Position numbers and translations under genes: made by a program. From positions 1 through 64,000 of the forward strand of contig NZ_JRPA02000001.1 of NCBI RefSeq assembly GCF_000765675.1: DNA of 64,000 nucleotides. Direction: 5' to 3'. Position 1 is the first letter of the stretch, and the number at the start of each line of letters is the position of its first letter. Of this stretch, positions 18,374-28,133 are shown piece by piece. The stretch comes from Helicobacter sp. MIT 05-5294. GTDB lineage: Bacteria; Campylobacterota; Campylobacteria; Campylobacterales; Helicobacteraceae. The notes beneath the pieces were generated by a model. The model was given only the letters and a program-made list of their open reading frames with translations, had not been told where the DNA came from and made no database searches.

Positions 18374-18832
18374 ATGAAAATATTGCGGGTTTTAGGCTTA
18401 TCCATAATCCTAAGCGCAGCCTTTGGGCTTTCAAGCTTGTTTGCGCCGCCTGTTTGGAAAAGCGAACGATTCTTGGAGCTTAACAAAGATGAGTTTTATT
18501 TGCTTACCTTACAGGCAGGGGATTCTGCAAAAACCCTATTTTTTCGTTGGACGCTACTTAAAAATGAGGGTTTAGTAATGCACTTAAATTACGATTCTTT
18601 TCCGCACCAATTTATTCTTTACCAAGATTATCAGCGGAGTTGTTATAAAGTGCCTTTGCTTAAGGCGGAACAAAAATATTACAGCGAAGAGCCGTTTTTT
18701 TTGTTGTGTTTTAAAGATTATCATCGCACCAAAAAAGTTGCGACCTTGAAATACTATCTTTTTCAAGGCAACAGAGATTTTAATATTATAGATGAAAGGA
18801 AAGTTCCCAATGGAGGCTTTAGCGCACATTGA
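18374..18832 (+). CDS. Small exported protein of unknown function (HP0241 position)
   Basis: A 152-residue protein with an N-terminal hydrophobic signal (MKILRVLGLSIILSAAFGLSSLFA), likely cleaved or anchoring in the inner membrane. The rest is basic and aromatic-rich (YRSCYKVPLL ... FLLCFKDYH), with two Cys that could form a periplasmic disulfide. It holds the place of H. pylori HP0241 between DUF2018 and the polyprenyl synthase. Its 3' end overlaps the next start by 23 bases. Confidence 0.8.
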   Translation: MKILRVLGLSIILSAAFGLSSLFAPPVWKSERFLELNKDEFYLLTLQAGDSAKTLFFRWTLLKNEGLVMHLNYDSFPHQFILYQDYQRSCYKVPLLKAEQKYYSEEPFFLLCFKDYHRTKKVATLKYYLFQGNRDFNIIDERKVPNGGFSAH

Positions 18833-19730
18833 AGCAAAGATTAATGAGTTTTTAAAAGAGTTGGAATCCCCTCTTGTGTTAGCCTTGAGTGCGAATTTGC
18901 AGCGGGGCAAAATGTTGCGTTCTAAACTTGCATTGCAGATTGCCGGAGAAAGCGAGGAGTGCCTCTTGCTTTGTGCGATATTAGAGATGATTCAAAGTGC
19001 TTCACTTTTGCACGATGATGTGATTGATGACGCACTTACAAGGCGTTCGAAGCCCTCTATTAACGCGCTTTTTGGCAACAAAAATGCGATTATGCTAGGT
19101 GATGTGTTTTATTCCAAAGCCTTTTGTGAGCTAACAAGATTTGCTAGTAAATATCCAGAGATTCCGCGCATTATCGCCAATGCTGTAAGCACGCTTGCAG
19201 TTGGAGAAATGGAAGATGTGGAACTCGCAAAAAGCTTCAATGATGAGGAAGCAAAGTATCTTACGATGATAGAACATAAAACCGCCGCGTTGATCGAAGC
19301 TGCCGCTTACGCAGCGGCATTTTTGGCGCACAAAAGCCGAGAAGTAGCGGAGGATTTCCGCATTTATGGGCGGAATCTTGGAATCGCATTTCAAATCATT
19401 GATGATGTGTTGGATATTATTTCAGATTCCAAAACTCTAGGTAAACCCGCTTTGAGCGATTTTAAAGAGGGCAAGACGACTTTACCTTATATTTATTTGT
19501 ATGCTAAACTAAACGATTCAGATAAAATGCGTTTAAAAAATGCTTTTGGGTGCGATTTATCGCCAATGGAGCAGGATTGGATTTTAGAAAATCTTCAAAC
19601 ACAAGGGGCGATTGCACAAAGTATCGCGTTGGCAAAATCTTTAGGCAATTGCGGGATTGAAGCGATAGCTAATCATTCTTGTGATAAACTTATACAAATT
19701 ATGCGCGAAATGATAGAGCGCGACTTTTAA
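18810..19730 (+). CDS. ispB: Polyprenyl diphosphate synthase
   Basis: A trans-prenyltransferase that extends farnesyl diphosphate with isopentenyl units, giving the side chain of menaquinone. Both aspartate-rich motifs are present: LLHDDVIDDA (first, about residue 70) and IIDDVLDI (second, about 195). About 306 residues. I place the start at 18810 (MEALAHIEAK) because AGGAAAG lies 5 bases upstream; an in-frame ATG at 18792 adds six residues but has no ribosome site. Chain length is not readable with confidence. It is followed after 8 bases by hemA. Confidence 0.92.
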   Translation: MEALAHIEAKINEFLKELESPLVLALSANLQRGKMLRSKLALQIAGESEECLLLCAILEMIQSASLLHDDVIDDALTRRSKPSINALFGNKNAIMLGDVFYSKAFCELTRFASKYPEIPRIIANAVSTLAVGEMEDVELAKSFNDEEAKYLTMIEHKTAALIEAAAYAAAFLAHKSREVAEDFRIYGRNLGIAFQIIDDVLDIISDSKTLGKPALSDFKEGKTTLPYIYLYAKLNDSDKMRLKNAFGCDLSPMEQDWILENLQTQGAIAQSIALAKSLGNCGIEAIANHSCDKLIQIMREMIERDF

Positions 19731-19738
19731 GGAAAGCA

Positions 19739-21070
19739 ATGGATTATTATCTCTTAAGCTACTCGCATAAAAATACCGATATTGCTATGCGGGAAGCTTT
19801 AAGCTTGGATTTAAAGAATCCTGCAACCAAGGATTTTTTGTTGGATTTGGTAAGCAACAAATTTATCGGGGAAGCGGTGATTCTTTCTACTTGTAATCGG
19901 ATTGAGTTTATTTTGAATGTTCAAAATGCCGAAAAAGCAGAAGAATTTTTGTTGGATAAATTAAGCAATTATTCCAAGATTCCTTTAGAAGAGTTGCAAA
20001 AACGCGCCGATAGCTACGAAAATCTAAGCGCGATTCATCATCTCTTTAGCGTGGCAAGTTCATTAGATAGCTTGGTTGTGGGTGAGACGCAAATTTCAGG
20101 ACAACTTAAAAGTGCCTTTAAATATTCCTATGAATTGGGCTGTTGTGGCTTGTTTCTCTCTCGCGCGATTCATTTTGCTTTTCGTTGTGCAGCAAGTGTG
20201 CGCAACTCTACAAGCATTTCGCAAAACTCTGTTTCTGTGGCAAGCACTGCGGTTGCAAAAGCAAAGGAGATTGTGGGAGATTTGAAAGATAAGTTTGCGT
20301 TGGTCGTGGGTGCAGGAGAAATGAGCGGAATCTGTGCGAAACACTTAATCAATGCAAATTGTGAAGTTTTGATTCTAAACCGCGAGATTGCAAACGCCCA
20401 AAAAATCTGTGATGAGATTCTCTCACTCCACCCAAATGCCAAAATCCGCGCGGAAAGCTTCAAAGACATTAGCACTTATATCAATGAGATTCCGCTTCTT
20501 TTCACTGCTACAGGTGCGCCGCATACGATTATCACACAAGATATGGTAGAGGTGAAAGATTGGAATCGCTATTGGTTTGATTTGGCAGTGCCACGAGATA
20601 TTGAACGCGAGATTATGGAAAAAAGCGAGAGAATCCATATCTATGCCGTAGATGATTTAGAAGATATTGTGCGCAAGAACTTGAGCCTACGCGAGGAACA
20701 AGCTAAGATTGCTTATGGAATCGTAGGACGCTCTACGCAGGAATTTTTTACTTGGCTACAAACGCTTAATGTAGAACCTTTGATTAAAACGATTCGCACA
20801 TTTGCCAAAGAAGCAGCGACAAAAGAGTTGCACAAAGGAATCGCAAAGGGCTATTTGCCACAAGAGTATGAAAAAAACATTGAAAAAACTCTACACAATG
20901 CGTTTAATGTTTTCTTGCACGATTTAACGATAAATCTTAGGGCAGTTGCCAATACGCCTAAAGGCGATAGCGTGGTAGAATCTTTGCGATTCCTTTTTCA
21001 GCAAGAGAATCAGGACAAAATGTTAGAATCCTACAAATGCGAATATGCAGAGGATAAAACTCTACACTAA
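19739..21070 (+). CDS. hemA: Glutamyl-tRNA reductase
   Basis: The first committed enzyme of C5-pathway haem synthesis: it reduces glutamyl-tRNA(Glu) to glutamate-1-semialdehyde with NADPH. In 443 residues the catalytic Cys sits in [11 protein letters not shown] (about residue 50), followed by [13 protein letters not shown], the NADPH-binding VVGAGEMSG (about 187-195) and a C-terminal dimerisation helix region. The synteny with proS and hemC downstream is as in H. pylori. Confidence 0.97.
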   Translation: MDYYLLSYSHKNTDIAMREALSLDLKNPATKDFLLDLVSNKFIGEAVILSTCNRIEFILNVQNAEKAEEFLLDKLSNYSKIPLEELQKRADSYENLSAIHHLFSVASSLDSLVVGETQISGQLKSAFKYSYELGCCGLFLSRAIHFAFRCAASVRNSTSISQNSVSVASTAVAKAKEIVGDLKDKFALVVGAGEMSGICAKHLINANCEVLILNREIANAQKICDEILSLHPNAKIRAESFKDISTYINEIPLLFTATGAPHTIITQDMVEVKDWNRYWFDLAVPRDIEREIMEKSERIHIYAVDDLEDIVRKNLSLREEQAKIAYGIVGRSTQEFFTWLQTLNVEPLIKTIRTFAKEAATKELHKGIAKGYLPQEYEKNIEKTLHNAFNVFLHDLTINLRAVANTPKGDSVVESLRFLFQQENQDKMLESYKCEYAEDKTLH

Positions 21071-21083
21071 ACAAAGGAAAATA

Positions 21084-22847
21084 ATGCGATTTTCAAAATT
21101 CTTTATCCCCACTTTCAAAGAAGCTCCTAAAGATGTCGTGCTAAAAAGCCACGAATACCTAATCCGCGGTGGATTTATCCAGCAAATCGGTAGCGGAATC
21201 TATAATTTCTTACCGCTTGGCAAACGCGCCTTAGACAAAGTGCGTCAAATCGTCAAGGAAGAAATGGATAATGCTGGAGCAAACGAAGTCGCGCTTGGTT
21301 TTGTAACTCCCGCAACCTTATGGCAAAAAAGCGGACGCTATGAGAGATATGGCAAGGAACTTTTGCGATTCAAAGACAGAAAAGATAATGATTTCGTATT
21401 GGGTCCAACGCACGAAGAAGTCGTTACAGAATTAGTCAAAGCAAACATCAGAAGCTATAAACAACTTCCCTTGCATCTCTATCAAATCAATCTTAAATTT
21501 CGCGATGAAATGCGCCCAAGATTCGGGCTTATGCGTGCGCGAGAATTTATTATGAAAGATGGTTATAGTTTCCACGCAAACGAGGAAGATTTGAAGCGGG
21601 AATTTGATTTAATGGAATCCACTTATAGTAGAATCTTCACGCGCTTAGGGCTTGATTTCCGCGCAGTTTTCGCAGATAGCGGGGCGATTGGCGGAAGCGG
21701 GAGCAAAGAGTTTATGGTGTTAGCCAAAAGCGGCGAGGATACGATTTGCGTGTGCGATTCTTGTAGTTATGGTGCGAACTTAGAAGCCGCGACGCGCGTT
21801 AAGAAACTTCCCAACTCACAAGCTCCACAAGCAGAATTTGCGAAATTCCATACGCCTAATGTCAAAACGATTGAAGATTTGTGTGAATTTTTCAAGATTG
21901 AAGCTTTTTGGACGCTTAAAGCAGTCGTAAAAAAAGCCCTTTTTGATGAGGGGAAAACCGCATTGGTGTATTTCTTTTTGCGCGGAAGCGATAGTTTGAA
22001 TGAAACAAAAGCCCTCAATGCGATTGCGGGGGCGAATGAATTGCTTGATGTGAGCGAAGAAGAGATAGAATCAGCGGGGTTAAAAGTCGGGTTTATAGGA
22101 CCTTTTGCGTTGCGTAATATCACTTCTAGCCCTTATATTTATTTTGACAAAGAGTTAGAAAATGCCAAAAACTTGATTTGTGGCGCAAACGAAGTAGATT
22201 ATCATTTCGTGGGTGTAGATTTGGAATCCTTTGAGGGCTTGGAGTTTAAGGATTTAGTGGAAGTGCAAGAGGGGGATTTATGCCCGATATGCGGGGATTT
22301 GACAAAAGAAAACTTCAAAGGCGGTAAGCTGTATTTCACTAAAGGCATTGAAGCAGGGCATATTTTTCAGCTTGGCACGAAATATTCCAGCGCGATGGAA
22401 GCGACATTTTTAGACGAAAATGGCAAGGCTAAGCCTCTGATTATGGGTTGTTATGGGATTGGAATCTCACGATTACTTAGCGCAATTATTGAACAACATC
22501 ACGATGAGCGCGGAATGATTTGGACGCCAACTACCGCGCCTTTTTGCGTGGAGATTATCGTCTCTAATATCAAAGAAGAATCCCAAATGCGCTTTGCAGA
22601 GAAGCTTTACGAATCTCTTAAAACTGCAGGAATTGAATGTTTGTTAGATGATAGGACGGAGCGGTATGGCGCGAAGATTGCGGATTTTGAATTGGTTGGT
22701 TTGCCTTTTGGAATCGTGGTTGGCAAGGGCTTAGAAAAGGGCGAGATAGAGTTAATTAGGCGCAAAGATTTAAGCAAAGAGATTCTCCAAGTCCAAGACT
22801 TTAATGCGCTAGTTGAAAGTTTGCGTGAGGTTTTTTTATGCCATTAA
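21084..22847 (+). CDS. proS: Prolyl-tRNA synthetase, bacterial type
   Basis: Class II synthetase that charges tRNA(Pro), with an inserted editing domain. The 587-residue form starts at ATG 21084 ([17 protein letters not shown]), supported by AAAGGAAA 5-8 bases upstream; the longer frame from 21045 would overlap hemA and lacks a ribosome site. Motif 2 ([21 protein letters not shown]) and motif 3 ([16 protein letters not shown]) are clear, and the editing domain (INS) lies between about residues 220 and 380. Confidence 0.96.
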   Translation: MRFSKFFIPTFKEAPKDVVLKSHEYLIRGGFIQQIGSGIYNFLPLGKRALDKVRQIVKEEMDNAGANEVALGFVTPATLWQKSGRYERYGKELLRFKDRKDNDFVLGPTHEEVVTELVKANIRSYKQLPLHLYQINLKFRDEMRPRFGLMRAREFIMKDGYSFHANEEDLKREFDLMESTYSRIFTRLGLDFRAVFADSGAIGGSGSKEFMVLAKSGEDTICVCDSCSYGANLEAATRVKKLPNSQAPQAEFAKFHTPNVKTIEDLCEFFKIEAFWTLKAVVKKALFDEGKTALVYFFLRGSDSLNETKALNAIAGANELLDVSEEEIESAGLKVGFIGPFALRNITSSPYIYFDKELENAKNLICGANEVDYHFVGVDLESFEGLEFKDLVEVQEGDLCPICGDLTKENFKGGKLYFTKGIEAGHIFQLGTKYSSAMEATFLDENGKAKPLIMGCYGIGISRLLSAIIEQHHDERGMIWTPTTAPFCVEIIVSNIKEESQMRFAEKLYESLKTAGIECLLDDRTERYGAKIADFELVGLPFGIVVGKGLEKGEIELIRRKDLSKEILQVQDFNALVESLREVFLCH

Positions 22848-23260
22848 TTTTTGGTTTCATCTATCTGTTTTTAGAAGTGTTGATTACTTATGAAATCATT
22901 GATAACATAGGCGTTTTGGGATTCGTATTGGAGATTATTTTAAGTGCGCTTTTTGGATTCTTTATTTTAGTGAATTATCGCTATTTTTTAGGTGAGGCTT
23001 TAATGCGCGTGAAGCTAAGAGAAATCAGCTATGAAGCGTTTGTGAGTTCTAATGTTTTTAGAATCCTTGGGGCGATTTTGCTAATAATGCCGGGGGGATT
23101 GACGGATATTTTGGGGATTTTAATGCAGTTTAGCGCGTTAGGATTCTTGCTCTTTAAGCCTTTTATCAAAAAGCCCCCTGTGGATTCTCATTCTCCTAGC
23201 CAAACCCAAAATGATGAAATCATTGATGTAGAAGTCATTGAAAATAACAAACAAGGATAA
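22838..23260 (+). CDS. FxsA family membrane protein
   Basis: A 140-residue inner-membrane protein of the FxsA family, with hydrophobic segments at about residues 2-20, 24-42 and 72-105 and the family signature [13 protein letters not shown]. FxsA was named for easing exclusion of phage T7 by F plasmids in E. coli; its normal role is not known. The C-terminal tail is soluble and acidic. It overlaps the end of proS by 10 bases and ends 3 bases before hemC. Confidence 0.88.
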   Translation: MPLIFGFIYLFLEVLITYEIIDNIGVLGFVLEIILSALFGFFILVNYRYFLGEALMRVKLREISYEAFVSSNVFRILGAILLIMPGGLTDILGILMQFSALGFLLFKPFIKKPPVDSHSPSQTQNDEIIDVEVIENNKQG

Positions 23261-23263
23261 ACA

Positions 23264-24208
23264 ATGCAACAACTCACTATCGGCACACGCGGAAGCGTGT
23301 TGGCACTCTGGCAAGCAAATCATATCAAGGATTGTCTGCAAACCCAATACCCAACGCTTCAAGTGGAAATTCAAATCGTCAAAACCAAAGGGGATAAAAT
23401 CCTTGATGTGCCTTTGGCGAAGATTGGTGGTAAAGGGCTATTTACTAAGGAGCTAGAAGAGTTGCTCTTAAATGGCACGATTGATTTGGCGGTGCATAGT
23501 CTAAAAGATGTGCCTGTGGATTTCGTAGAGGGTTTGGGGTTGGTCGCAATCACGAAGCGCGAAGATGTGAGAGATAGTTTTTTAAGCTTCAAATATCCAA
23601 GCTTAGAATCCCTGCCCAAAGGAGCGCGGGTTGGGACGACTTCACTAAGGCGCACAATGCAGCTTAACGCATTAAGAGGGGATTTGGACACACAGAGTTT
23701 GCGCGGTAATGTCCAAACGCGCTTGAAACGACTAAAAGATGGCGAATTTGACGCAATTATTCTCGCACAAGCGGGGGTGAATCGCTTAGGATTGGGCGAA
23801 AAAGTGCCTTACATTGTGCCACTAGATTTTATGATTCCTGCGATGGGACAAGCAGCACTTGGCGTAGAGTGCAAAATGGGAAGTGAAGCCCAATTGCTCT
23901 TAGCGTTTTTGAATGATTCTAAAGCCACCTTTGAAACTGCGTGCGAACGCGCATTTGTCCGCGCACTCAATGGGGGTTGCCAAGTGCCTATTGGCGTGAA
24001 TGCTTCCTTAGAAGAGGGAGTCTTAAAGGTGCGTTCTATTTTGGGATTGCCCGATGGCACGAGAATTTTGCGCGAATGTTTGGAGGTGCAGGTAAAAAGC
24101 GTGGAGGATTGTGAGCGCATAGGTGTGCAAATGGCGCAAAGTTTCATCAAGCAAGGCGCACAAGAGATTCTACAAATGGCGCAAAATTGGGAGTTTCAAC
24201 CCGAGTAA
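23264..24208 (+). CDS. hemC: Porphobilinogen deaminase (hydroxymethylbilane synthase)
   Basis: Joins four porphobilinogens into hydroxymethylbilane in haem synthesis. The 314 residues include [13 protein letters not shown] (about 5-17), the substrate-binding HSLKDVP, GTTSLRR and RGNVQTRL, and the dipyrromethane cofactor loop [10 protein letters not shown] with its Cys near residue 241. It ends the DUF2018-to-hemC run and is followed by repeat DNA. Confidence 0.97.
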   Translation: MQQLTIGTRGSVLALWQANHIKDCLQTQYPTLQVEIQIVKTKGDKILDVPLAKIGGKGLFTKELEELLLNGTIDLAVHSLKDVPVDFVEGLGLVAITKREDVRDSFLSFKYPSLESLPKGARVGTTSLRRTMQLNALRGDLDTQSLRGNVQTRLKRLKDGEFDAIILAQAGVNRLGLGEKVPYIVPLDFMIPAMGQAALGVECKMGSEAQLLLAFLNDSKATFETACERAFVRALNGGCQVPIGVNASLEEGVLKVRSILGLPDGTRILRECLEVQVKSVEDCERIGVQMAQSFIKQGAQEILQMAQNWEFQPE

Positions 24209-24277
24209 TCCTTTAAAGTGAAAATGCGCAAAACAGCTCTTAAAGCCCAAAACCGCTACGAATCTTAAGCTCCATTG

Positions 24278-24391
24278 CGTCATTGCGAGAGATTCGCTAG
24301 AATCTCGTGGCAATCTATAATATTTAGTTTAAATAGGATTCTTCTATCACATCATTGCAAACGAGCATTTGCGAGTGCGGCAATCCATAAT
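24278..24391 (+). repeat. Dispersed palindromic repeats, two tandem copies
   Basis: The first copy is CGTCATTGCGA plus hairpin GAGATTC-GCTA-GAATCTC plus GTGGCAATCTATAAT (24278-24321). The second is ATCATTGCAAACGAGCATTTGC followed by GCGGCAATCCATAAT (about 24351-24391), with GCAAA/TTTGC as its stem. They fill the gap between the convergent hemC and the ComM-like gene. Confidence 0.7.
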
Positions 24392-24425
24392 TTAGAAGAC
24401 CAAAGATTCTTAATGTCAAGCGAAA

Positions 24426-25955
24426 TTATTGGATTTTGCGGAAACTTAAAGCCTCTAGCAAATGTTCCTTTTGGATATTTTGTGAGGATTCCAAATCCGC
24501 AATCGTCCGCGCCACGCGTAGAATCTTATCATACCCTCGTTTGGAGATTCCAAAGCGATGACAAGCGAGTTCTAGGGTTTGAGAAGTTGCAGAATCTAAG
24601 GCGCAGTATTTCTCCAAATCACTCCCATCTAATCGCGCATTAAAGCAGTTTTGCCCCCGTTTCTTTTGGAATGCAAAGCCCTTTAACACAGAATCTTGCA
24701 GGGTTTTAGAATCTATGCGGTGGGTGCTTTGTTCGCCCTCTTGCATTGCGACAAACAAATCCAATCTATCCCAAAAAGGCTCGGAAATTTTGGATTTGTA
24801 GGCATTGATTTCTTTTTGGTTGCAACGACATTCTTTGCTGAGGCTTAAAAGATTACCACAAGGGCAAGGATTCATCGCACCGACAAACATAAAATCTGTC
24901 GGATAAGTGATTTTGGCATGTAAGCGCGAAATGGTGAAATGGTGGTTTTGCAAAGGCTCTCGCAGGGATTCTAAAATGCTTTTGGGGAAATGGGGCAGTT
25001 CGTCCAAGAACAAAACCCCGCCATTTGCCATACCGATTTCACCGGGTTTTATGCTTTGCCCAACCGCACTTCCGAGTATTGCGGCTTTGGTTGCGCTGTT
25101 GTGGGGATTGCGGAAGGGTCTGTGGGGAGAAATCTCTAGCGTATTGGCAGCCATTTGCAGAATCTCATAGAGGTTTAGAGGCGGCAAAATATAAGGAATC
25201 CTTGCCGCAATCATACTTTTGCCACTTCCCGCACTCCCTTCAAAAAGGATATTGTGGAATCCACAAGCGGCGATTAATGCGGCGCGTTTGGCGCGTTCTT
25301 GCCCGAGAATATCGGCAAAGTCAAGTGGAAAGCTTTGTGTGTAATAATACTTCTCTTCGCCGAAATTTTGGCAAGGAAAGGGCAAGTCTGCGCAATGGGA
25401 TTCTATTGCGGGTGGGTTTTGTAGAATTTCTATTGCTTCTTGGAGACAATCCACATAATACGCTCTTAAATTGGGGAGTTTGGAATAAAAATCCTGCGCG
25501 ACTTTGGGGAGCAAAAAGAGGGAATGGCACAGCTCTTGTTGGCTTAAAAGAGAAAAAAGCAAAGGATAAATCGCAGGGCTGTCTTTGACGCGCCCATCAA
25601 GCCCGAGTTCGCCAAATGCGAAGATTTTTGCAGGTTTGGATTCTATGTTTTGTGTGATTTCGTTGAGGTTGCAAGTCTGATTAAGCGCAATCAGCAAGGC
25701 GATGGGCAAATCATAAAAACTGCCTTGCTTAGGAATGTCTGATGGGGAGAGATTGACATTGATTTTGAGCGGTGGGAATTTGAAGTTGTTAGCTAGGAGC
25801 GAGGATTGCACACGCCCTTTGGATTCTTGAATCGCATTTCCCGCAAGTCCTGTAATACTAAAAGAGGGCAATGCGCGTGTGAAGCTGACCTCCACTTCTA
25901 TGATTCTCGCTTCAAGCCCAACGAAAGCCGCACAATAGAGTAGGTTCAATCCCAT
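24426..25955 (-). CDS. YifB/ComM family Mg-chelatase-like AAA+ ATPase
   Basis: A 509-residue protein: an N-terminal LonC-like domain (FSITGLAGNAIQESKGRVQSSL ... INVNLSPSDIPKQGSFYDLPIAL), an AAA+ core with Walker A LFEGSAGSGKSMIA (about 238-251) and Walker B GGVLFLDELPHF (about 313-324), and a C-terminal Mg-chelatase helical part. Two Cys pairs around MNPCPCGNLLS and KECRC suggest a zinc site. ComM relatives drive branch migration of donor DNA during natural transformation, which fits Helicobacter competence. It is transcribed alone. Confidence 0.93.
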   Translation of the reverse strand: MGLNLLYCAAFVGLEARIIEVEVSFTRALPSFSITGLAGNAIQESKGRVQSSLLANNFKFPPLKINVNLSPSDIPKQGSFYDLPIALLIALNQTCNLNEITQNIESKPAKIFAFGELGLDGRVKDSPAIYPLLFSLLSQQELCHSLFLLPKVAQDFYSKLPNLRAYYVDCLQEAIEILQNPPAIESHCADLPFPCQNFGEEKYYYTQSFPLDFADILGQERAKRAALIAACGFHNILFEGSAGSGKSMIAARIPYILPPLNLYEILQMAANTLEISPHRPFRNPHNSATKAAILGSAVGQSIKPGEIGMANGGVLFLDELPHFPKSILESLREPLQNHHFTISRLHAKITYPTDFMFVGAMNPCPCGNLLSLSKECRCNQKEINAYKSKISEPFWDRLDLFVAMQEGEQSTHRIDSKTLQDSVLKGFAFQKKRGQNCFNARLDGSDLEKYCALDSATSQTLELACHRFGISKRGYDKILRVARTIADLESSQNIQKEHLLEALSFRKIQ

Positions 25956-26139
25956 TGTTTTTCCTTAATTTTTTCGCAGTTTATCGGAAGTTTGCAAGGA
26001 TTGTTGCAAGAATCGCAAATAAAAACGCAAATCTTGCAAGATTCTTTGCAAAAGAAACAAAAAGTAACATTCTAGGCTCATTTAATGAATTATTAAGCGG
26101 GGGGCGTTATTACGATTATTTTAATTGTAAGGAGTAAAA

Positions 26140-26399
26140 ATGAAAGTTCTTAAGGTGTTATTGTTGGTGGGCGCGTTGGCGGGAATCGCGTTTGGAGTTG
26201 GTCAAGAGATTAAAAATGACATCAAAAATAAAACAAAATCCGCAGTGAGACAAGAAGTGCAGTCTGCTAAAGAAAATGTAAAAACAAAAACGCAAATCAA
26301 TCCAAAGGAAGCGTTGGCGATAGGGCAGCAAAAAGTGCGGAAAATGTGGCTGACAAAGCCGCCAATAGGGCAGTCAATAAGGCTTTGAATAAATTTTAA
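26140..26399 (+). pseudogene. Small exported amphipathic protein with frameshift
   Basis: The frame starting at 26140, after a strong AAGGAG, encodes a signal peptide (MKVLKVLLLVGALAGIAFG) and a Lys/Ala-rich helix (KNKTKSAVRQEVQSAKENVKTKT). It stops at 26388 after an out-of-character ending (VRKMWLTKPPIGQSIRL). Restoring one A in the five-A run at 26330-26334 continues the Lys/Ala pattern as KSAENVADKAANRAVNKALNKF and stops at 26399, giving 86 residues. The restored end is therefore probably the native one. No family is recognised. A G6 tract at 26099-26104 lies just upstream. Confidence 0.6.
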
Positions 26400-26463
26400 T
26401 TATTGTGGAATCCTAAAGGGATTCCGCTACTGCACCTCTGCGATGATGAAATGGTTGTCCTCG

Positions 26464-26752
26464 TGTCATTGCGAGAGATTCGCTAGAATCCCGCGGCAAT
26501 CTACAATGTTGAACACCTAAAAGTGTTGCAATGGAATCTCTGAAAGAGAGATTTCACATTATGGATTGCTTTGTCCTTGCTCCTCGCAATGATGAAGTGG
26601 AAGTCAATAAAAGATTATGCCTTATCGCTTCGCTCACTCGCAATGACAAGTTAATAAGTCTTGGGTTGTTAAGATTGTGGATTGCCACGAAAATTTTTCA
26701 AATTTGTGTAAGTATGATGGGTAAATTGCCATACAATGCGCCTCGCAATGAC
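26464..26752 (+). repeat. Cluster of three dispersed palindromic repeats
   Basis: Copy one runs from TGTCATTGCGAG at about 26465 through hairpin GAGATTC-GCTA-GAATC to GGCAATCTACAAT, then ATTATGGATTGC (26558) and CTCGCAATGA (26583-26592). A partial copy ends in CTCACTCGCAATGAC at about 26633-26647. A third, 26679-26752, starts GGATTGCCACGAAAATTT and ends CCTCGCAATGAC. Together they fill the 435-base gap between the small exported gene and rpsR; no gene is supported there. Confidence 0.65.
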
Positions 26753-26835
26753 AGCGGGGCGGAATCACAATAACGCAGTAGTGGAATCGTGTAAGCGCAA
26801 ACAGCGCAAAAGCACATTGCGTTGTTTGAGGTTTG

Positions 26836-27093
26836 TTAGATTTTAAAAGGGTTTTCTACTACTCTTTTTCTATCTACAATATAAGGAATCAACGCCATAT
26901 GTCTTGCGCGTTTGATTGCGACTTCTACGCGTTCTTGCCATTTTTTTGAGTTGCCTGTAAGGCGGCGTGGCATAATTTTGTAACGCTCGGAAAGCGAGTG
27001 CTTGAGCATTTCTACATCTTTGTAGTCAATAAAATCAATCTTCGCCTCTGTGTATCTGCAATATCTTTTAGAGTATCGTTTTTTCTCTGCCAT
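26836..27093 (-). CDS. rpsR: 30S ribosomal protein S18
   Basis: An 85-residue basic small-subunit protein that pairs with S6 on the platform of the 30S subunit. The typical core [31 protein letters not shown] and [11 protein letters not shown] is present. It is the last gene of the rpsF-ssb-rpsR operon, 11 bases after ssb, the standard bacterial order. Confidence 0.97.
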   Translation of the reverse strand: MAEKKRYSKRYCRYTEAKIDFIDYKDVEMLKHSLSERYKIMPRRLTGNSKKWQERVEVAIKRARHMALIPYIVDRKRVVENPFKI

Positions 27094-27104
27094 AGTTTTG
27101 TCCT

Positions 27105-27638
27105 TTAAAATGGTATTTCTTCATCATCAATGTCAATCTCAGGAATGTCGTTTTCTTTGGGTTTCTGTGGTTTTGGCGCACTTGGTTGTGTGTTTTGGTA
27201 GCTGCCGTAGTTGTTGTAGCCACCATTGTGCATATCGTTATAGCTATCGTTTGAGTAGCTATTGCCATAGTTACCATTGCCACCACCATTTCCAGCGTAA
27301 TTCCCACCTTCGTTTCTTGAGCCCAGCATTTGCATAGTTTCAGCTGTAATGCTGTGTTTGCTTCGCTTTTGTCCGTTATTATCTGTCCAACTCTCTAGCA
27401 CCAAACGCCCTTCAATCAGCACAGAAGAACCGCGCTTTAGGTATTGGTTTGCCACTTCAGCAGTTCGCCCAAAAAGATTCACATCAATATAGCATACTTC
27501 ATCGCCTTGCGAACCATCTTGCTTTTTGAAGCGACGATTGACGGCTAGTCCAAGCTTCGCCAATGCAGAACCGCTCGGCAAGTAGCGCAACTCCACATCT
27601 CGCGTTAAATTTCCTACTAAAATGACCTTGTTAAACAT
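27105..27638 (-). CDS. ssb: Single-stranded DNA-binding protein
   Basis: A 177-residue SSB. The OB fold occupies residues 1-105 ([19 protein letters not shown] ... [14 protein letters not shown]), then a flexible Gly/Asn/Tyr-rich linker, then the acidic tip DIDDEEIPF that docks partners such as PriA and the DNA polymerase clamp-loader. The gene lies between rpsF and rpsR, so SSB supply follows ribosomal regulation. Confidence 0.97.
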   Translation of the reverse strand: MFNKVILVGNLTRDVELRYLPSGSALAKLGLAVNRRFKKQDGSQGDEVCYIDVNLFGRTAEVANQYLKRGSSVLIEGRLVLESWTDNNGQKRSKHSITAETMQMLGSRNEGGNYAGNGGGNGNYGNSYSNDSYNDMHNGGYNNYGSYQNTQPSAPKPQKPKENDIPEIDIDDEEIPF

Positions 27639-27660
27639 ATAATATCCTTAAAGTCAGCCC

Positions 27661-28047
27661 TTATTCTTGAGCGACTTTTTCTTCCGCTTCTTTTAGGGGA
27701 GCAGATTTTTTGTTGTTAATTGCTCTATCTACCAAAGTTTCCCATGCTTTTTGCTCTTTTTTGCTTTCGTATTTGATAACGATAAAGCGCAAAATATCCT
27801 CGTTAATGCGGTAGAGACGCTCTAATTCCAAAACAAGTTTAGGTTCTGCTTTAAAATAAATAACAAAATAATAACCACGCTTATTTTTCTTGATTTCATA
27901 AGCAAGATTCCGCATACCCATATCTAAATTCGCACTGATTTCTCCGCCATTGTTGATAATAGCAGCTTTGTAAAAATCAATTTTTTGGGTGATTTCTTCT
28001 TGTGTCAAAGTGGGTTTAACCACAAACATAGTTTCATAAAAACGCAT
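27661..28047 (-). CDS. rpsF: 30S ribosomal protein S6
   Basis: A 128-residue S6 protein ([23 protein letters not shown] ... [17 protein letters not shown]), with a C-terminal Lys/Glu/Ala extension beyond the common core of about 100 residues. It forms a heterodimer with S18 that binds 16S rRNA. It is first in the S6-SSB-S18 set and is preceded by a leader hairpin at 28066-28091. Confidence 0.96.
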   Translation of the reverse strand: MRFYETMFVVKPTLTQEEITQKIDFYKAAIINNGGEISANLDMGMRNLAYEIKKNKRGYYFVIYFKAEPKLVLELERLYRINEDILRFIVIKYESKKEQKAWETLVDRAINNKKSAPLKEAEEKVAQE

Positions 28048-28065
28048 AAAGTCTCCTTATGGATT

Positions 28066-28091
28066 TTGCCCTTTTGGATTCAAAAGAGCAA
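28066..28091 (-). promoter_or_regulatory. rpsF leader hairpin
   Basis: On the minus strand an 11-bp stem TTGCTCTTTTG / CAAAAGGGCAA (one U-G pair) closes an AATC loop. It lies between the holA stop (28134) and the rpsF ribosome site (AAGGAG, about 28059-28054) and has no T-run after it, so a leader or processing structure is more likely than a terminator. S6:S18-binding leaders are known in many bacteria, but the CCG bulge of that motif is not obvious here. Confidence 0.5.
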
Positions 28092-28133
28092 GGAATGGTT
28101 GTTTTTATTTTTACAGAAGTAAAAGTTTTGATT

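Noticed and set aside
24275-24643. 122-codon plus-strand frame
   Set aside because: It begins in repeat copies and runs antisense into the ComM-like gene.
25955-26137. 60-codon plus-strand frame in front of the small exported gene
   Set aside because: It starts at the ComM-like gene's start region on the other strand and shows no coding character; probably leader DNA.
26325-26340. Programmed -1 ribosomal frameshift at the five-A run
   Set aside because: The heptamer does not fit X-XXY-YYZ in the zero frame and no downstream structure is obvious; a lost base is simpler.
26531-26773. 80-codon plus-strand frame
   Set aside because: Composed of three repeat copies; no family resemblance and no ribosome site.
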